Source: Macrophomina tecta
Lineage: Eukaryota > Ascomycota > Dothideomycetes > Botryosphaeriales > Botryosphaeriaceae
DNA: 64,000 nt
Reading direction: 5' to 3'
NCBI GenBank assembly: GCA_024180945.1
Contig: JAKSGN010000005.1
Location: forward strand, 992,001-1,056,000
Shown: positions 37,877 through 48,221 of the stretch, in pieces
Numbering within the stretch: the first letter of the stretch is position 1
How the letters are laid out: each line of letters starts with the position of its first letter
Translations under genes and position numbers: made by a program
Notes under the pieces: generated by a model
The model's database searches: none
What the model was told of the DNA's origin: nothing
What the model saw: the letters and a program-made list of their open reading frames with translations, nothing else

Positions 37877-37941
37877 AGGGAGGGAGGGAGGGAGATAGAG
37901 ATAGAGATAGAGATAGAGATAGAGAGAGAGATAGAGAGAAA
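37845..37941 (+). repeat. GA / GGGA / GATA compound microsatellite
   Basis: GA units are followed by about six GGGA units (37870-37894) and then GATAGA units. It lies between two convergent genes. Six closely spaced GGG runs could form a G-quadruplex. Confidence 0.95.
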
Positions 37942-37971
37942 TTCAATAACAGTCAAAGAAAATCAGCCCAC

Positions 37972-38532
37972 TCAAACCCTAGCCCCGCCATCATCCAAGC
38001 CCGCAAAGCCGGAGCTCATGAACACGACCCCGGCCCCCTCCTGATCATGCACGCCCACCCCCAGCGCATCCGCGTAAAACCGCGTCGCGCGCCCCTCGTT
38101 CCGCGCCATCAGCATCACCGCCCGCCGCGGCGCGGGCAGCGCGTCCGTGCATTCTTTCACGCAGCGCAGCAGCCACTTGGCCAAGCCCTTGCCTTGGTGC
38201 GCCGGCGCCACGTACACGTCGGTCAGGAAGGCGGTCGTGGCGCAGTCGGTGACCAGGCGGGCCATGCCGATTTGCTGGAGATGGGGGCCGGTAATGGTGG
38301 TGGGGTCTGCTGTGGTGTGGGAGGCCGCTGGGTCCTGGAGGTAGAGGCCGAAGAAGAGCGAGGTCGAGATCATGGTGTCGAGGACCGCGGGCGACACAGG
38401 CTTGGCCCAGAAGGTGACGGGGGAGGCGAAGGCAGCGTGGATAAAGGGGCGCGAGAGCAGGTCGGGCGAGGTGGAGATGGTGAAGGTTTGGTCGCCCGCT
38501 TGGCGGTGCCATTCTTTGGGTTGTTGCATCAT
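37972..38532 (-). CDS. GNAT-family N-acetyltransferase
   Basis: A single exon encodes 186 residues, a common GNAT length. The acetyl-CoA-binding motif A is clear: FLTDVYVAPAHQGKGLAKWLLRCV, with the Q-x-x-G-x-A/G core reading HQGKGLA. Upstream IGMARLVTDCATTAFL gives beta strands 2-3-like sequence, and downstream VMLMARNEGRATRFYADALG matches motif B. The family transfers acetyl groups to amines of small molecules or proteins; this one resembles small stand-alone fungal members of unknown substrate. It converges with the SDR gene across the GA-rich repeat. Confidence 0.9.
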   Translation of the reverse strand: MMQQPKEWHRQAGDQTFTISTSPDLLSRPFIHAAFASPVTFWAKPVSPAVLDTMISTSLFFGLYLQDPAASHTTADPTTITGPHLQQIGMARLVTDCATTAFLTDVYVAPAHQGKGLAKWLLRCVKECTDALPAPRRAVMLMARNEGRATRFYADALGVGVHDQEGAGVVFMSSGFAGLDDGGARV

Positions 38533-39294
38533 TTGTGGCTGGGGAGCTGCGTCCTGGCGATTTTTGAAAGAGATGGGCTGTTTGAGATTTCGTTTAGCGT
38601 TCTCGTTCTCTGTATCTGCTTCTTTGCATGTGGATACTTTGCTTTATGTTCTCTTTATGAACTCGGTGTTCTGGTGTTGTGACTCATTGCCCTGGAGGTT
38701 GATGCAGTTCGGGCGCTAACGGCGGCCCGAGCTATCTCGTCTTGGGGAAAGATGGCTCTGGGGAATTTGGGAAAAGCGTTATCTGTATGGCTTAATAATT
38801 GTTTCTGGGGACGTCTACGTTCGTGTAGGTATATCCCGAGAAGTTGACTTTGTCAGTATTTCGACATTAGACTCTGTAAAAGGCCCTAAGAGACACTGAC
38901 GCGGAGATGAGTCTGATTAGCGTAAATCATAGGAGCAGTGCCATGACCTACAACAAATCTACTCAGATCTCAAGGCATTTAGTGACTCAAAATGAATGGT
39001 AGAAATGCTGCTATCCACACTGGGACTAAAGTGCTATGAACACTTACACCAAGGCAGTGAGCTGGCTCTCCAATTGCAACTTGAGTGATACTAATGAAAG
39101 CGGGACGTAGCTCCCAAACTCACTATGAGTGAGATCGACATGGGCGACGCGCGATTTGTGGTGCGCGAAATGATACAGCGGGTATAATCACGAAGGAAAA
39201 GCTCAGCAAAGACAACAAATGGCCACAAACAAGAAAAAGAAGCCAGCGACCTACGCCAAATAAATCGCCCCCCAAACGTCCAGCGAACTCCCTC
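38533..39294. other. Intergenic region between GNAT gene and P450 gene
   Basis: This 762-bp region contains the GNAT promoter side and the P450 3' side; no gene was seen. Confidence 0.55.
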
Positions 39295-41046
39295 TCATCC
39301 ATCCACCCTCTTCAGCCTCAACCTCATCCCATTCATCGGCTTCGTCGTTACCACGCCCGCCGGAATAACATCCTTCTCCTCCATCGCCAACTCCCACTCA
39401 AACTTGGCCACAAACGCCGCCACCAGCGCCCTCAGCTCCGCCTGCGCAAACTTCTGCCCAATACAACTCCTCGGCCCATGCAGGAACGTCAACAGACAAT
39501 AGTTACTCGTTGCGCCGCCATGGTTATTCGCGCGGCCATTCTCGTCGATCCAGCGCTCCGGCCTGAACTTCTCCGAATCTTCACCCCACAGCAGCGGAGA
39601 CCGATTGATGGCCCAAGGCACGAGGAGGATCTGGGTCCCCTTGGGCACGGGTTGCCCGCAGATGTTGGTGTCGCGGACGGCGTCGCGGATAGTGACGGGG
39701 ACGGTGGGGTATAGGCGCGTGACCTCGTTGCAGACAGCGTTGAGATACGGCATGCTGTTCTCGAGCTTGTCGGCGAGGACGGATGCCGGCGCGGCTTTGG
39801 CGTCGGCGAGCTCGGCGGTGAGGTGCGCGCGGACTTCGGCTCGCAGGCGGCTTTGGGCGGAAGGGTGGGTTGCGAGGAGGTAGCAAACCCAAGTGAAGGC
39901 TGAGGAGGTTGTTTCGTGGCTGGGCGGGGCGTTAGTTGTTTGGGTCGTTGGGGTGACGGTGGGGTGGGAGACGGGGAGGGAAAACTTACCCGGCGGCGAG
40001 GAAAGTGAGGAGTTGGTCGATGAGCATGTCGTCGCCGAAGAGGTTGGAGCGCATCATGACGGAGAGAATGTCCTTTTGCTCTTCGCCTTCGGCTTTGGCG
40101 GTGGCTTTCTTGTCGGTCAGGAGTTGCTGGCAGATGTCCTTGAGCCGGGTGGTTGTCTCCCGCATGACTTCGTTGACCCGCCATGGGAGAATTCTCACAA
40201 TCTTTTCCAAGCCGACGATATGAAGCGTGAAAAAGACGGTCTTTTCCATAGTGGGCTCGAGGACTTCCTCGTAGGTCCCCACAAGCGGATCCTCGGAGTT
40301 CTTCAGGGAGTTGAAGTCCCGGCCGAGGGCTGCGAGGCCAATGATGTCCAGAGTAACTTTGGTTGACCAGTGGTTGATCTCGACGACGGGGCTTTCCTGC
40401 ATCTCAGCACCGACTCCTTCAGTCAGGGCAACAGCCTTGGACCAGAAGATGGGGTACAGCTCCTTGATGTGGCGGAAGCTGAAGGATGGCATGATGTTCT
40501 TGCGTTGAAATCTGTGCTCGTCACCCTCGACGATGATCAGCCCATCACCGAGGATCCTACGCAGGAAGGCTCGGAGCTTGGTGGGCTTCTCAAAATCGTA
40601 TGTCTTGTGGACGAGGACATCGGCGAGAGTTCTGGGCTCAGTAAGGAGGAGGCGGTCGACGTTGAAGAATCCGCGGAAGCGAATGATGCCGTCATTGGGA
40701 ATAGTCTTTGCCCATTTGAGGAACTCGTTGCCCGGAGGCTTTGACATGACGACGGGGCCATTGGAGATGATGGGGTATTTCGGCTAACGATGTTAGTGCG
40801 CGGAAGGGCGTGGCAGAGCAGGGAACTCACTTTGGCTTCTGGGAGATGCCTGAACGGGCTGAAGAAGAAAGGGTAGATTAACACTCTCCAAAAGAGCCAT
40901 ACGACGAAGTTGGCTCCGATCAGGGTGAGCACAATCGGAGTGATGGGCACGCGAAGGCTCTGTTCTGGAATGAACTGCTTCACCAGAAGCGCCTCTGGGG
41001 CAGAAAGAAGAAGGAGCTTCACGGGAAGTGGCAGGTCGATAGGCAT
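39295..41046 (-). CDS. Cytochrome P450 monooxygenase
   Basis: Three exons (41046-40831, 40783-39990, 39919-39295) with short GT-AG introns give 544 residues. A hydrophobic N-terminal anchor (PIVLTLIGANFVVWLFWRVLIYPFFF) implies the endoplasmic reticulum membrane. The I-helix oxygen-binding motif AGHETTS is at about 336-342 and spans an intron; the K-helix ExxR is E402-V-T-R405; PERW lies at about 457; the heme loop FLHGPRSCIG contains the proximal Cys489. All core residues are present. Fungal P450s of this type hydroxylate lipids, xenobiotics or secondary metabolites. It is 20 kb from the cluster on the left and has no biosynthetic neighbour, so its pathway is unknown. Confidence 0.95.
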
Positions 41047-42292
41047 GTTGGAGGATGGTATCTCATCAAGCGGAGTGGGCGTAACGGAAGCACCGGCTGT
41101 CTATGTACGTCTTTTGAGCTGCCGAAGGCGATACATGTGATGAAACAGGGCAGCCCCGCGGTGCCTCGGTCGTGATGAGAGCACTTGTCAGGCTTGCTCG
41201 TCTGGCGGTTAGTGAGTCTTGAAACGAACAGGTGCAGCATGGCGGCTGATAGGCCAGCTGGTGCGACAATACGGCCGTAAGTGGGACGATTCCCGAACAG
41301 CGGCAGCCCTCAGGCGCCAAAATCCGGGGTGATGGTGCGGGATGGAGTGTGCGAGGGGGATCCCAAAGCTTATTGCCACCAACCTCGGTTCGCCTGCAGC
41401 CACTCCCGCACCGCCACTGCCGCTCCGCAATGCCGCATCTACCGCCGTCGCTGTCTCGCCAGGCTTCTCCTCCAGGCAGCAGCATTCTCTCAGCCTGGCT
41501 GAGGCCATCCGCTCTCTATCCGGCGCCGGCTTGGTGGGGGTGTGGCGATATAAACAGTGCTCTTGGCAGATTGGGATTGGCATGTGGCTACAGGTTGAGA
41601 TCTCGTGCAGATGGGGGGTTGCCGAAGGCAGAAGAATTAAGAGAATGGCGGGAGCAGGCGATTACGACGCCCGGGAGAGCTCAAGAGAGGCCAAGAGGAG
41701 TGCAAGCGAATCAAGACGGGCGGACAAAGAGAATCATGCAGAGGGGCGGGGATAAGGAGAGGTTTGAAGTAACATGAGACCGCCCAACCGCTTCTCACTT
41801 TTGTTGTTGCCCGGCGGGTAGAGACTGGTATAGCAACATGGCACGGTCTGTCAGTTGCTCGAATGGCGTGGAGCCAGAGGGCAACACCATAGACGAAAGA
41901 TGGAAACGAGACGGAGCGGGAACAGACTGGAAACGGCACTAGGTAAGATGGCTGCGACAGGCCGATCGCTTTTCCGTTTAGTCCTCGCCACGTGATCAGG
42001 TGAAGCGGCCGCGTCGATCTTGTCGCGATCGCGTCGTCGCCTCGACCTGTTCACCCTGTCCTTCCCGTCCTTCGCTTTTCGCCGTCTACAACAACCCCAG
42101 ACACCACTATCCTTGAGCGACTAGACCTACAAACCGGCGCAATCCATAACGACCAACGCGAACGATTCTCTGCAGTTTTGCTGTACCTGCCCATTACCTC
42201 AGAACCGCCCACGCCCGCCGCGACTGCGGACGGTATCCACGCTTCGTCACAAGCCAATCGTGCAACCAATCTCTCCTCCGATCCCTGCCCCA
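41047..42292. other. Intergenic region between divergent P450 and F-box genes
   Basis: No supported gene is visible in this 1.25-kb region. It must contain both promoters; no clear core element was assigned. Confidence 0.55.
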
Positions 42293-44170
42293 ATGGAAAA
42301 GCAAATGAGACGCGGCACCCTCAAAAGACGCCCTGAATCCCCTTACCCCAAGAAAGAGCAGCGCAAACGCGGCCGCCCTGGTGCCGAACCAGAGGAAGAC
42401 GCCCTCGACCCGGATCAGCAGAAAACACCACCACCCACCCTCTCCAAGCCCGCCGTCGCCACCACCACCACCACCACCACCACCAGCATCACCGACCTCC
42501 CCGACGAGCTCCTGGAAGAAATCTTCAAGTGCGCCAACCTCGCCCCCACCAGCGGCCCGCCCCTGCCGCTCGCCAGAGCGCGCGCCGAGCGCCGCGCCCG
42601 CGCCCTCTGGAGCGTCTGCCTCACCTCGCGCCGCTTCCACCGCATCGCCACGCCGCTGCTGTACGCCTGGTACGCCGACCGCGACTCGCTGGGGCGGCGC
42701 CTGTTCCTGCGGCGGATCTGCCGCGAGCAGGAGCAGCCCGAGGACGCATCCACTCCCCCGTCGCCGGGCCAGCAGGACCAGATCGCGCACCGCATCCGCC
42801 ACCTCACCCTCCGCCTCGAGGGCGACGCCTACGCGACGCAGGCCTTCGCCCCCGGCGAAGCCGCCCCGCTCTTCGCCGCCGCCGCGCGCGTCGACGACAT
42901 CTTGTCCAAGGAGCGGTGGCTGGTCGATCTAGCGCGGGGTCGGTTCGAGGCCGAGGCGGCGCTGCTGCTGGCGCGCGCCCCCGGGCTGGAGGTGCTGCGG
43001 GTCGAGGTGGACAAGGGGTTCGGGACGTACTATGGGTGGACGCAGCGGTTGGCGCGGTGGGTGGCGCAGACGCCGCGGGAGGCCAGTTCTCCCTCGCCCC
43101 GGTCTACGGCCGCGGAGGATGGGGACGGAGGTGGTGGGGGAGGAGGGGGAGGAGGAGAGGATGGGGGAGATGGAGGAGGAGGAGGAGGAGGAGGAGGAGG
43201 AGGAGGTGGTGGTGGTGGTGGTGGTGGTGGTGGACAACAGCAGCAGCAGCAGCAGCACACGGCGCCACAGCCGCTGTCGAAGCTGCACACGCTCATCCTC
43301 GCGACCGAGGGCTACCTCCAGCTCCTCGCGCTGCAGGACTTCCTGCTCCTGCCCTCCCTCCGCACGCTCGAGCTCTGGACGCCCGAAGCCGAGGAAGACG
43401 ACGCGAGCGAGTGGCCGTCGCGCGTCTCCCCCATCGAGCACGTCACCATCGGCCCGCGCGTCGTCGACGACGAGTTCATCAAGGGGCTGCTCTCGTCCTG
43501 CCGCGCGCTGCGCCGCTTCACCTACGCGATCGGGCGCAACCTGCTCTCGCAGGGGCAATGGAAGTGCGAGGCCGTCGACATGGACGCGCTGCACGCCGCG
43601 CTCCTGCCGCACCAGGCCACGCTCTCGCACCTCGCGGTCGAAGGCGACCGGCGGCAGCAAGTGCTGTCGTCGCACTTCCGGCTGGCCGGGTTCGCGGCGC
43701 TGACGCACCTCTCGCTCTCGTTCGCCGCCTTCATCGCCATGGGCGGCCCGCGCTGGTCGCCGCTCGAGGCGCTGCCGCGCGGCATCGAGGCGATCCGGCT
43801 CGACTGCTTCGGCGAGCACTGGCTCACGCTGTCGGCGTTCCTGTCCGACCTGGTCGAGCACTACCGCGACGACTTCCCGCGCTTCACGCTGCTCGAGCTG
43901 TTCGTCGACGACTCGGCCTTCTACTTCATGCGCGACAAGCTGGACTTCCTGCCCAACCGGCTGGTCTGGGCGGGCGTCGAGCTGAGGCTGGATGAGCGGC
44001 CGAAGGGGGATAATTTCTTGTACCTGCGGCCCGACAAGGCGGCGCCGGGGACGTGCTCGGTGCTCTCCACGCTGCGGCCGGACGACTTGTCGAAGCCGCC
44101 CAGAGGAACCGAGCGGAAGGTCCACACGTGGACGATGGTCCTGCCGGCGAGGCCTGATTTAGCAAGATAA
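42293..44170 (+). CDS. F-box protein with a long glycine tract
   Basis: A single exon gives 625 residues from the ATG at 42293, or 636 from 42260. After a basic Pro-rich N-terminus and a Thr run, ITDLPDELLEEIFKCANL...LWSVCLTSRRFHRIATPLLYAWY forms an F-box at about residues 63-125, the Skp1-binding module of SCF ubiquitin ligases. The rest has Leu-rich segments without clear repeats. A Gly-rich insert with scattered Glu and Asp, then a short Gln run (GGA/GGT repeats at about 43125-43250), interrupts the middle. Substrate is unknown; it resembles many lineage-specific fungal F-box proteins. Confidence 0.8.
   Translation: MEKQMRRGTLKRRPESPYPKKEQRKRGRPGAEPEEDALDPDQQKTPPPTLSKPAVATTTTTTTTSITDLPDELLEEIFKCANLAPTSGPPLPLARARAERRARALWSVCLTSRRFHRIATPLLYAWYADRDSLGRRLFLRRICREQEQPEDASTPPSPGQQDQIAHRIRHLTLRLEGDAYATQAFAPGEAAPLFAAAARVDDILSKERWLVDLARGRFEAEAALLLARAPGLEVLRVEVDKGFGTYYGWTQRLARWVAQTPREASSPSPRSTAAEDGDGGGGGGGGGGEDGGDGGGGGGGGGGGGGGGGGGGGGQQQQQQQHTAPQPLSKLHTLILATEGYLQLLALQDFLLLPSLRTLELWTPEAEEDDASEWPSRVSPIEHVTIGPRVVDDEFIKGLLSSCRALRRFTYAIGRNLLSQGQWKCEAVDMDALHAALLPHQATLSHLAVEGDRRQQVLSSHFRLAGFAALTHLSLSFAAFIAMGGPRWSPLEALPRGIEAIRLDCFGEHWLTLSAFLSDLVEHYRDDFPRFTLLELFVDDSAFYFMRDKLDFLPNRLVWAGVELRLDERPKGDNFLYLRPDKAAPGTCSVLSTLRPDDLSKPPRGTERKVHTWTMVLPARPDLAR
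43125..43256 (+). repeat. GGA/GGT/CAG trinucleotide tract in the F-box gene
   Basis: Tandem GGA, then GGT, then CAG units encode glycine-rich and Gln runs. Reading frame is preserved. Confidence 0.9.
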
Positions 44171-44422
44171 CCGGAGGGAGCGGGTTGTCCTTTTGGTAAG
44201 TATCTGAAGCCGCTCTTGCTGTACTTATTAAGCGTGAGATAGCAAAGTAATGTCTATTGAAACTCTCGCCATAGTCTCTCTGGAGGGACCGCCTCCAACC
44301 TCTGGGTAACAAAAAAAAAGAAAAAAAAAAGAAAACGGAAAGCATATTAGATTTGCGCCTTTCAATGCCGCCATGCGTCAAATATGTGCAAAGAAGAGAA
44401 GACGGGTCAGTCGCGCACTCGC

Positions 44423-46120
44423 TCAGTCATCTTCTTCCTCCTCCTCATCCTTCGAGCTCTTCGCATTTCCATTTTCCTTCTTCCTCCGATGCTTTCGTAG
44501 AGCCTCCACCACCCGCTCGTTCCGCTCGTCATCAATCTCCCTCCATTCCACATCATACTCGTCCGCAATCATCTTGATCTCCTTACGAAGCGCATTGGCT
44601 TCCTCGATAAGCGTCTGCCAGGCCTCCAGATCGAAGCCCTTCTCGTTATACAGCTTCGACTGACGACGCGAGATGGTGATGTTCATGGCTGACTTATACG
44701 AAGCCTCGCGGTTGTGGTAGAGGAACCATATGTAACCGCCGATCAGCGTGCTGAGACCGACGAGATACTGCAAACATGTCAGCGTCGTGCCGGATCAGGT
44801 AATCCGAGAGCACTCACGGTAACGGGCTCCATGACATCCCAGCCCAGGTCAGTATCAAAGGTGAGCTTGTAGACGGTGCCCCACCACGCGACGACCAACC
44901 CCAGGCCCCCGAGCGCCACGCGCTGCGCTCCCTTGTGCGCGAGCCTATCGCATTCCTTCTTCACATCTGCCATCGAGGCAATCTTCTTACTCGTGGAGCG
45001 CAGCCGCATGCGGAGGTAGTAGGTGCGGTCGTTGAAGCTCGGCACGCCGACTCTAATATCGTACGGCGCGCCTTCAATCTCGATCGCGAACTCCTGGCCT
45101 CTCGCCGCGTCACGGATGAAGTCGCCAATCTCCGTAGACTTGGACCAGCGCACGAAGCGGCGTTTGCCTTCCTTGTCGGTGCGCGCCTCGTGTCCCAGAC
45201 CGCTGTAGGATTCGACGCCGCCCTCGCCTTCGCCGCCTCGGAGCTCGTCGGCCTGTTTACGTCGCGGGTCAGCTGTACTCCTGCGTGCAAGTCTGATCAG
45301 GGGCCATACCTCTTCCGCCGTTCGCCGGTTCAGTTTGCCGGTCTTATGCGTGACGCCGTCGACCTTGATTTCGTCGGGCGTCTCGACGTGGTCGGCCTCG
45401 TCCTTCTTCTCCCCGTCTAGTTCGGGGTCGCGGACCTTGGTCGTCTTGGATGGGTCGTTCTTGTCTTGCGTAGAGTCCTCGGCGCGGAAATTGACCTCAG
45501 GTATCCTCTCCTTGCCATCCTTGTTTATAGTAGGGAGTTCGGACTGGATGAGGCGTTCCAGGTACGACAGAGGCTGTTGCGGATGGACGAGGAGAGCGAG
45601 AGGCTCGACATCTTTGCGGTCGGTGTTGTAGTCTTTGGTGGTGAGGGGGAGTATGAGTTTCAGCATTCGGCTCGGGGTCGTGAGCAGTTTGCCTGGGAAG
45701 CCGACTCATTAGCGCCGATCGTCTTTGCCTGGGTAAACAAAGGCACCCACCTTTCGTCATGGCGCCCGCTGAGCGCTGCCGGCTGACCGGAGGCAGGTCT
45801 GAGCCTTCCCGATGCCATGGTGTGCGTATTTGCTTTTCCTTGTCTTGCGCGACTTTTTGGTCGAAGTCTTGCTGCTCCTCCTGCGTGACATTGTTGTTGA
45901 GTTCGCTTGCAGGCTGCGAGTTCGAGCTTACGCCTGGCCTGTCCTGAAGGAAGCTGCGTGTTGTGGAGGAGATTGCCCTGCGAGAGGCGCAGTGGGAGTA
46001 GGCGGGCGTGCGGTAGGCTGGCGAGGCATTGAGAAAAGAGCGGCGCAGATGCGATGGCAAGCTAGGGGTTCTGACGACAGGAGCTGTGCGCGCGATTGAG
46101 TGGAAGAGCCGGGGCTGCAT
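44423..46120 (-). CDS. MCU: Mitochondrial calcium uniporter pore subunit
   Basis: Four exons (46120-45751, 45692-45310, 45252-44818, 44767-44423) give 510 residues. The Arg/Ser-rich N-terminus (MQPRLFHSIARTAPVVRTPS...) is a likely mitochondrial presequence. The pore signature, WDxxEP in MCU channels, appears as WDVMEPVT at residues 389-396, ending exactly at the last intron, between membrane segments VALGGLGLVVAWWGTVYKL and YLVGLSTLIGGYIWFLY. A coiled coil (EEANALRKEIKMIADEYDVEWREID) and an acidic tail follow. MCU forms the Ca2+ channel of the inner mitochondrial membrane; several ascomycete lineages keep MCU without EMRE. The Asp and Glu of the selectivity filter are intact. Confidence 0.92.
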
Positions 46121-46461
46121 GGTTGGACGCGTAGGTCGTTCTCAGGCGTGTTCAGGCGTGTTGAGGGAGAAAGAGCGCTGGCGCATGGTCCAGAGGCGCA
46201 AGGGAGACGCGTTTAGAGCGTTGAGGCTTCGGAGATGGGAAATGGCCATGCAATTGGCAGGTTTGCGAGGCCGGTGATTAAAGCAGCCACTACGTCATCT
46301 GGTCACCACACGCACGAGCGTTGATCGACGTCGAAAACGCCACAACGCCACACGCGCCAACGCCCCCGTTTCTGTCTCACCAGCCCTCCTCGGGCCCATC
46401 CAGTGCGCCTCAAGTGACGGCACAAGCAAGAGGCCATGGAGGACAAAATTACTGGCGTTGG

Positions 46462-47076
46462 TCAAGCAGGCGGCAGAAGCTTCGACAACGGCTCCTTGAG
46501 CGGCTCACATGTTGTGCTGTCGTATCTCTCCCGTCTCTCAATCCGCCCCTCCAAGACATCGCTCCCCATTTCCGTGAGGAAGAAAAAAAAAAAAAAAAAA
46601 TGAAAGAGCTTGAGGTCGCAGGAGTCCTGTGTCTTGAACAGCATATCGACTGCCGCACGTACAGAACCGCCCGACTCGTCTGGATTGAGGCCGTAGAAGA
46701 TAGCAGCGACCGGCTGCGGCGACTGCTCAAGCAGTTCGCCCAAGATCCTCAGAGCATCTGTGACCTTCCAAAGCCCGCTCTAGTCTTTGGTCGGGTCGCG
46801 CTGCTGGTTGAGCCCGCGCACCATGCTCAAGCCGCCTCCTTGGGCGTCCGCAGCCGCGGCCGCCGGTCGGTGATACGCGAGGGCCTTGCAGTCTCTGAGC
46901 CTAATCAGCAGCTCTCGCTTCAGGTGGTCGGCCGTGGAGCGCCATATTCGCTGGCACTCGACCTTGTCCGCCGGGACGCCCCAGACCCAGAAGCGAGCGC
47001 TCCCCTTTTGCTGCGCCCACCTGCGTATGCCTCGGGCCGCTTGCGTCGGGATCTTCAGCGTCCGGCGGGAATGCAA
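46462..47076 (-). pseudogene. Unidentified degraded reading frame
   Basis: A single register on the minus strand runs about 205 codons and is interrupted once, by TAG at 46780-46782. The downstream part reads SGLWKVTDALRILGELLEQ followed by SPQPVAAIFYGLNPDESGG and ends at a long poly-T tract (46577-46598 seen as A on the plus strand). I do not recognise a family. It abuts the kinase relic and may be part of the same decayed locus. Confidence 0.35.
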
Positions 47077-48132
47077 TGGGAATGGTCCATCCTCTTGTGG
47101 ATATTCTTCAGAGTATTGCAGAGGTCCCGCCCGGTCGGCCTGTCGAGAGGATACTCCGGTTTAAGTATGCTGCGGATGACCGGCACGGATTTATCTATCC
47201 ATTCCCGGCTGTCTCGGGGAACTCTCTGGAAATCCCAGACAGCCACTTGAGAATCCCGGGTTTGACTTTATGGGTCGCTTCATCATAGAAGCGCATGTCT
47301 TTGTGAGCAGGCTTTTGGCACACCTTTTGCAGCTCACTAACCAACGACTGCCGGATTCCAAACACGAGAACCTCAGCAAAAGTGCATCCGAACGACCAGA
47401 TGTCAGCCTTCCTGGCATAATCGTCTCCATGAAAACACCAGCGGTAGCCCCTTCACCGATCTTGGTGCGATCCGCGATGAATGGGAGACGGCGTTCTTGC
47501 TCACTCTCCGCGAGAATGTAAGCCTCTCCCCTCTCTCTGATGATAAGCGGCCAGAATATCCACTGATGCTGATAGAATTGCTGACCGTCAGCCGGTCCGA
47601 GGAATGCTGCTTGGCTGAGATCGTCGAGCTGGAAGGGCCTATCTCTAGTCTTCCTTTTCTCGTTCATGACGAAGATTTCGTAAAACTCATCCCAGCGGCG
47701 GAATCGGGCTAATATGAGAATAGAAATAATCCGTAGGAGCTGCCTCTGACTCTCATCGGCCTCGTCAAACCATCGGCGGTAGAACTGATCTCGGTCCTTC
47801 GCGCGCCAAAAATTCTCAAGCTCTTCGATCAGTATGATCCGCTTGTTAAGGTTATCCGGGATTTGCATGATAGTCAAGAGTTCCGGCTCAATCTTGGCGG
47901 CTAACTCATCCGTGGCGATGTGTGGAATTTCTGTGCTCTGTTTGCCAAGGCCAGGCCTTGACTCAGAAGATGCTTTGCTTTGGTCATTGGCGACATTGCT
48001 CATCTCGCCGCTGCCGGTCAAAATGCTTGGCCCAGACGAGGCTGCCGAGTTGAGGGCTTCTGTCGCACTGCCACCCACTGCCACCCGTGGAAGACAGGTC
48101 GTTGGGTCGTCCCTGAGTTGCTCGCCTTGCAC
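47055..48132 (-). pseudogene. Protein kinase remnant lacking the catalytic core
   Basis: The minus-strand frame from 48132 encodes an N-terminal region found in fungal serine/threonine kinases, ending FIADRTKIGEGATAGVF, a Gly-rich-loop-like segment. Directly after it, in another frame, comes HGDDYARKADIWSFGCTFAEVL, the region after the activation loop. The Lys, HRD and DFG segments, normally about 130 residues, are absent. A second frameshift near 47,210 shifts the C-lobe (LKWLSGISREFPET to REWIDKSVPVIRSIL). The end PLDRPTGRDLCNTL is typical of the C-lobe. The product, if any, cannot be an active kinase. Confidence 0.65.
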
Positions 48133-48221
48133 GTCTGCTGAGACTGAGCTTAGAGCTCAAGAACAACTGATATCAATGCTTATTCTTTGTGAGATTGCGT
48201 TAGTCACAGACCGGAATCGAG

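Noticed and set aside
37845..37941. GA/GATA repeats considered as a CRISPR array or telomeric repeat
   Set aside because: There are no spacers or repeat-spacer periodicity, and the unit is not a fungal telomere repeat; it is a microsatellite.
42929..44125. 398-codon frame antisense to the F-box gene
   Set aside because: It reads Ser and Thr runs from the trinucleotide repeats and has no recognisable domain.
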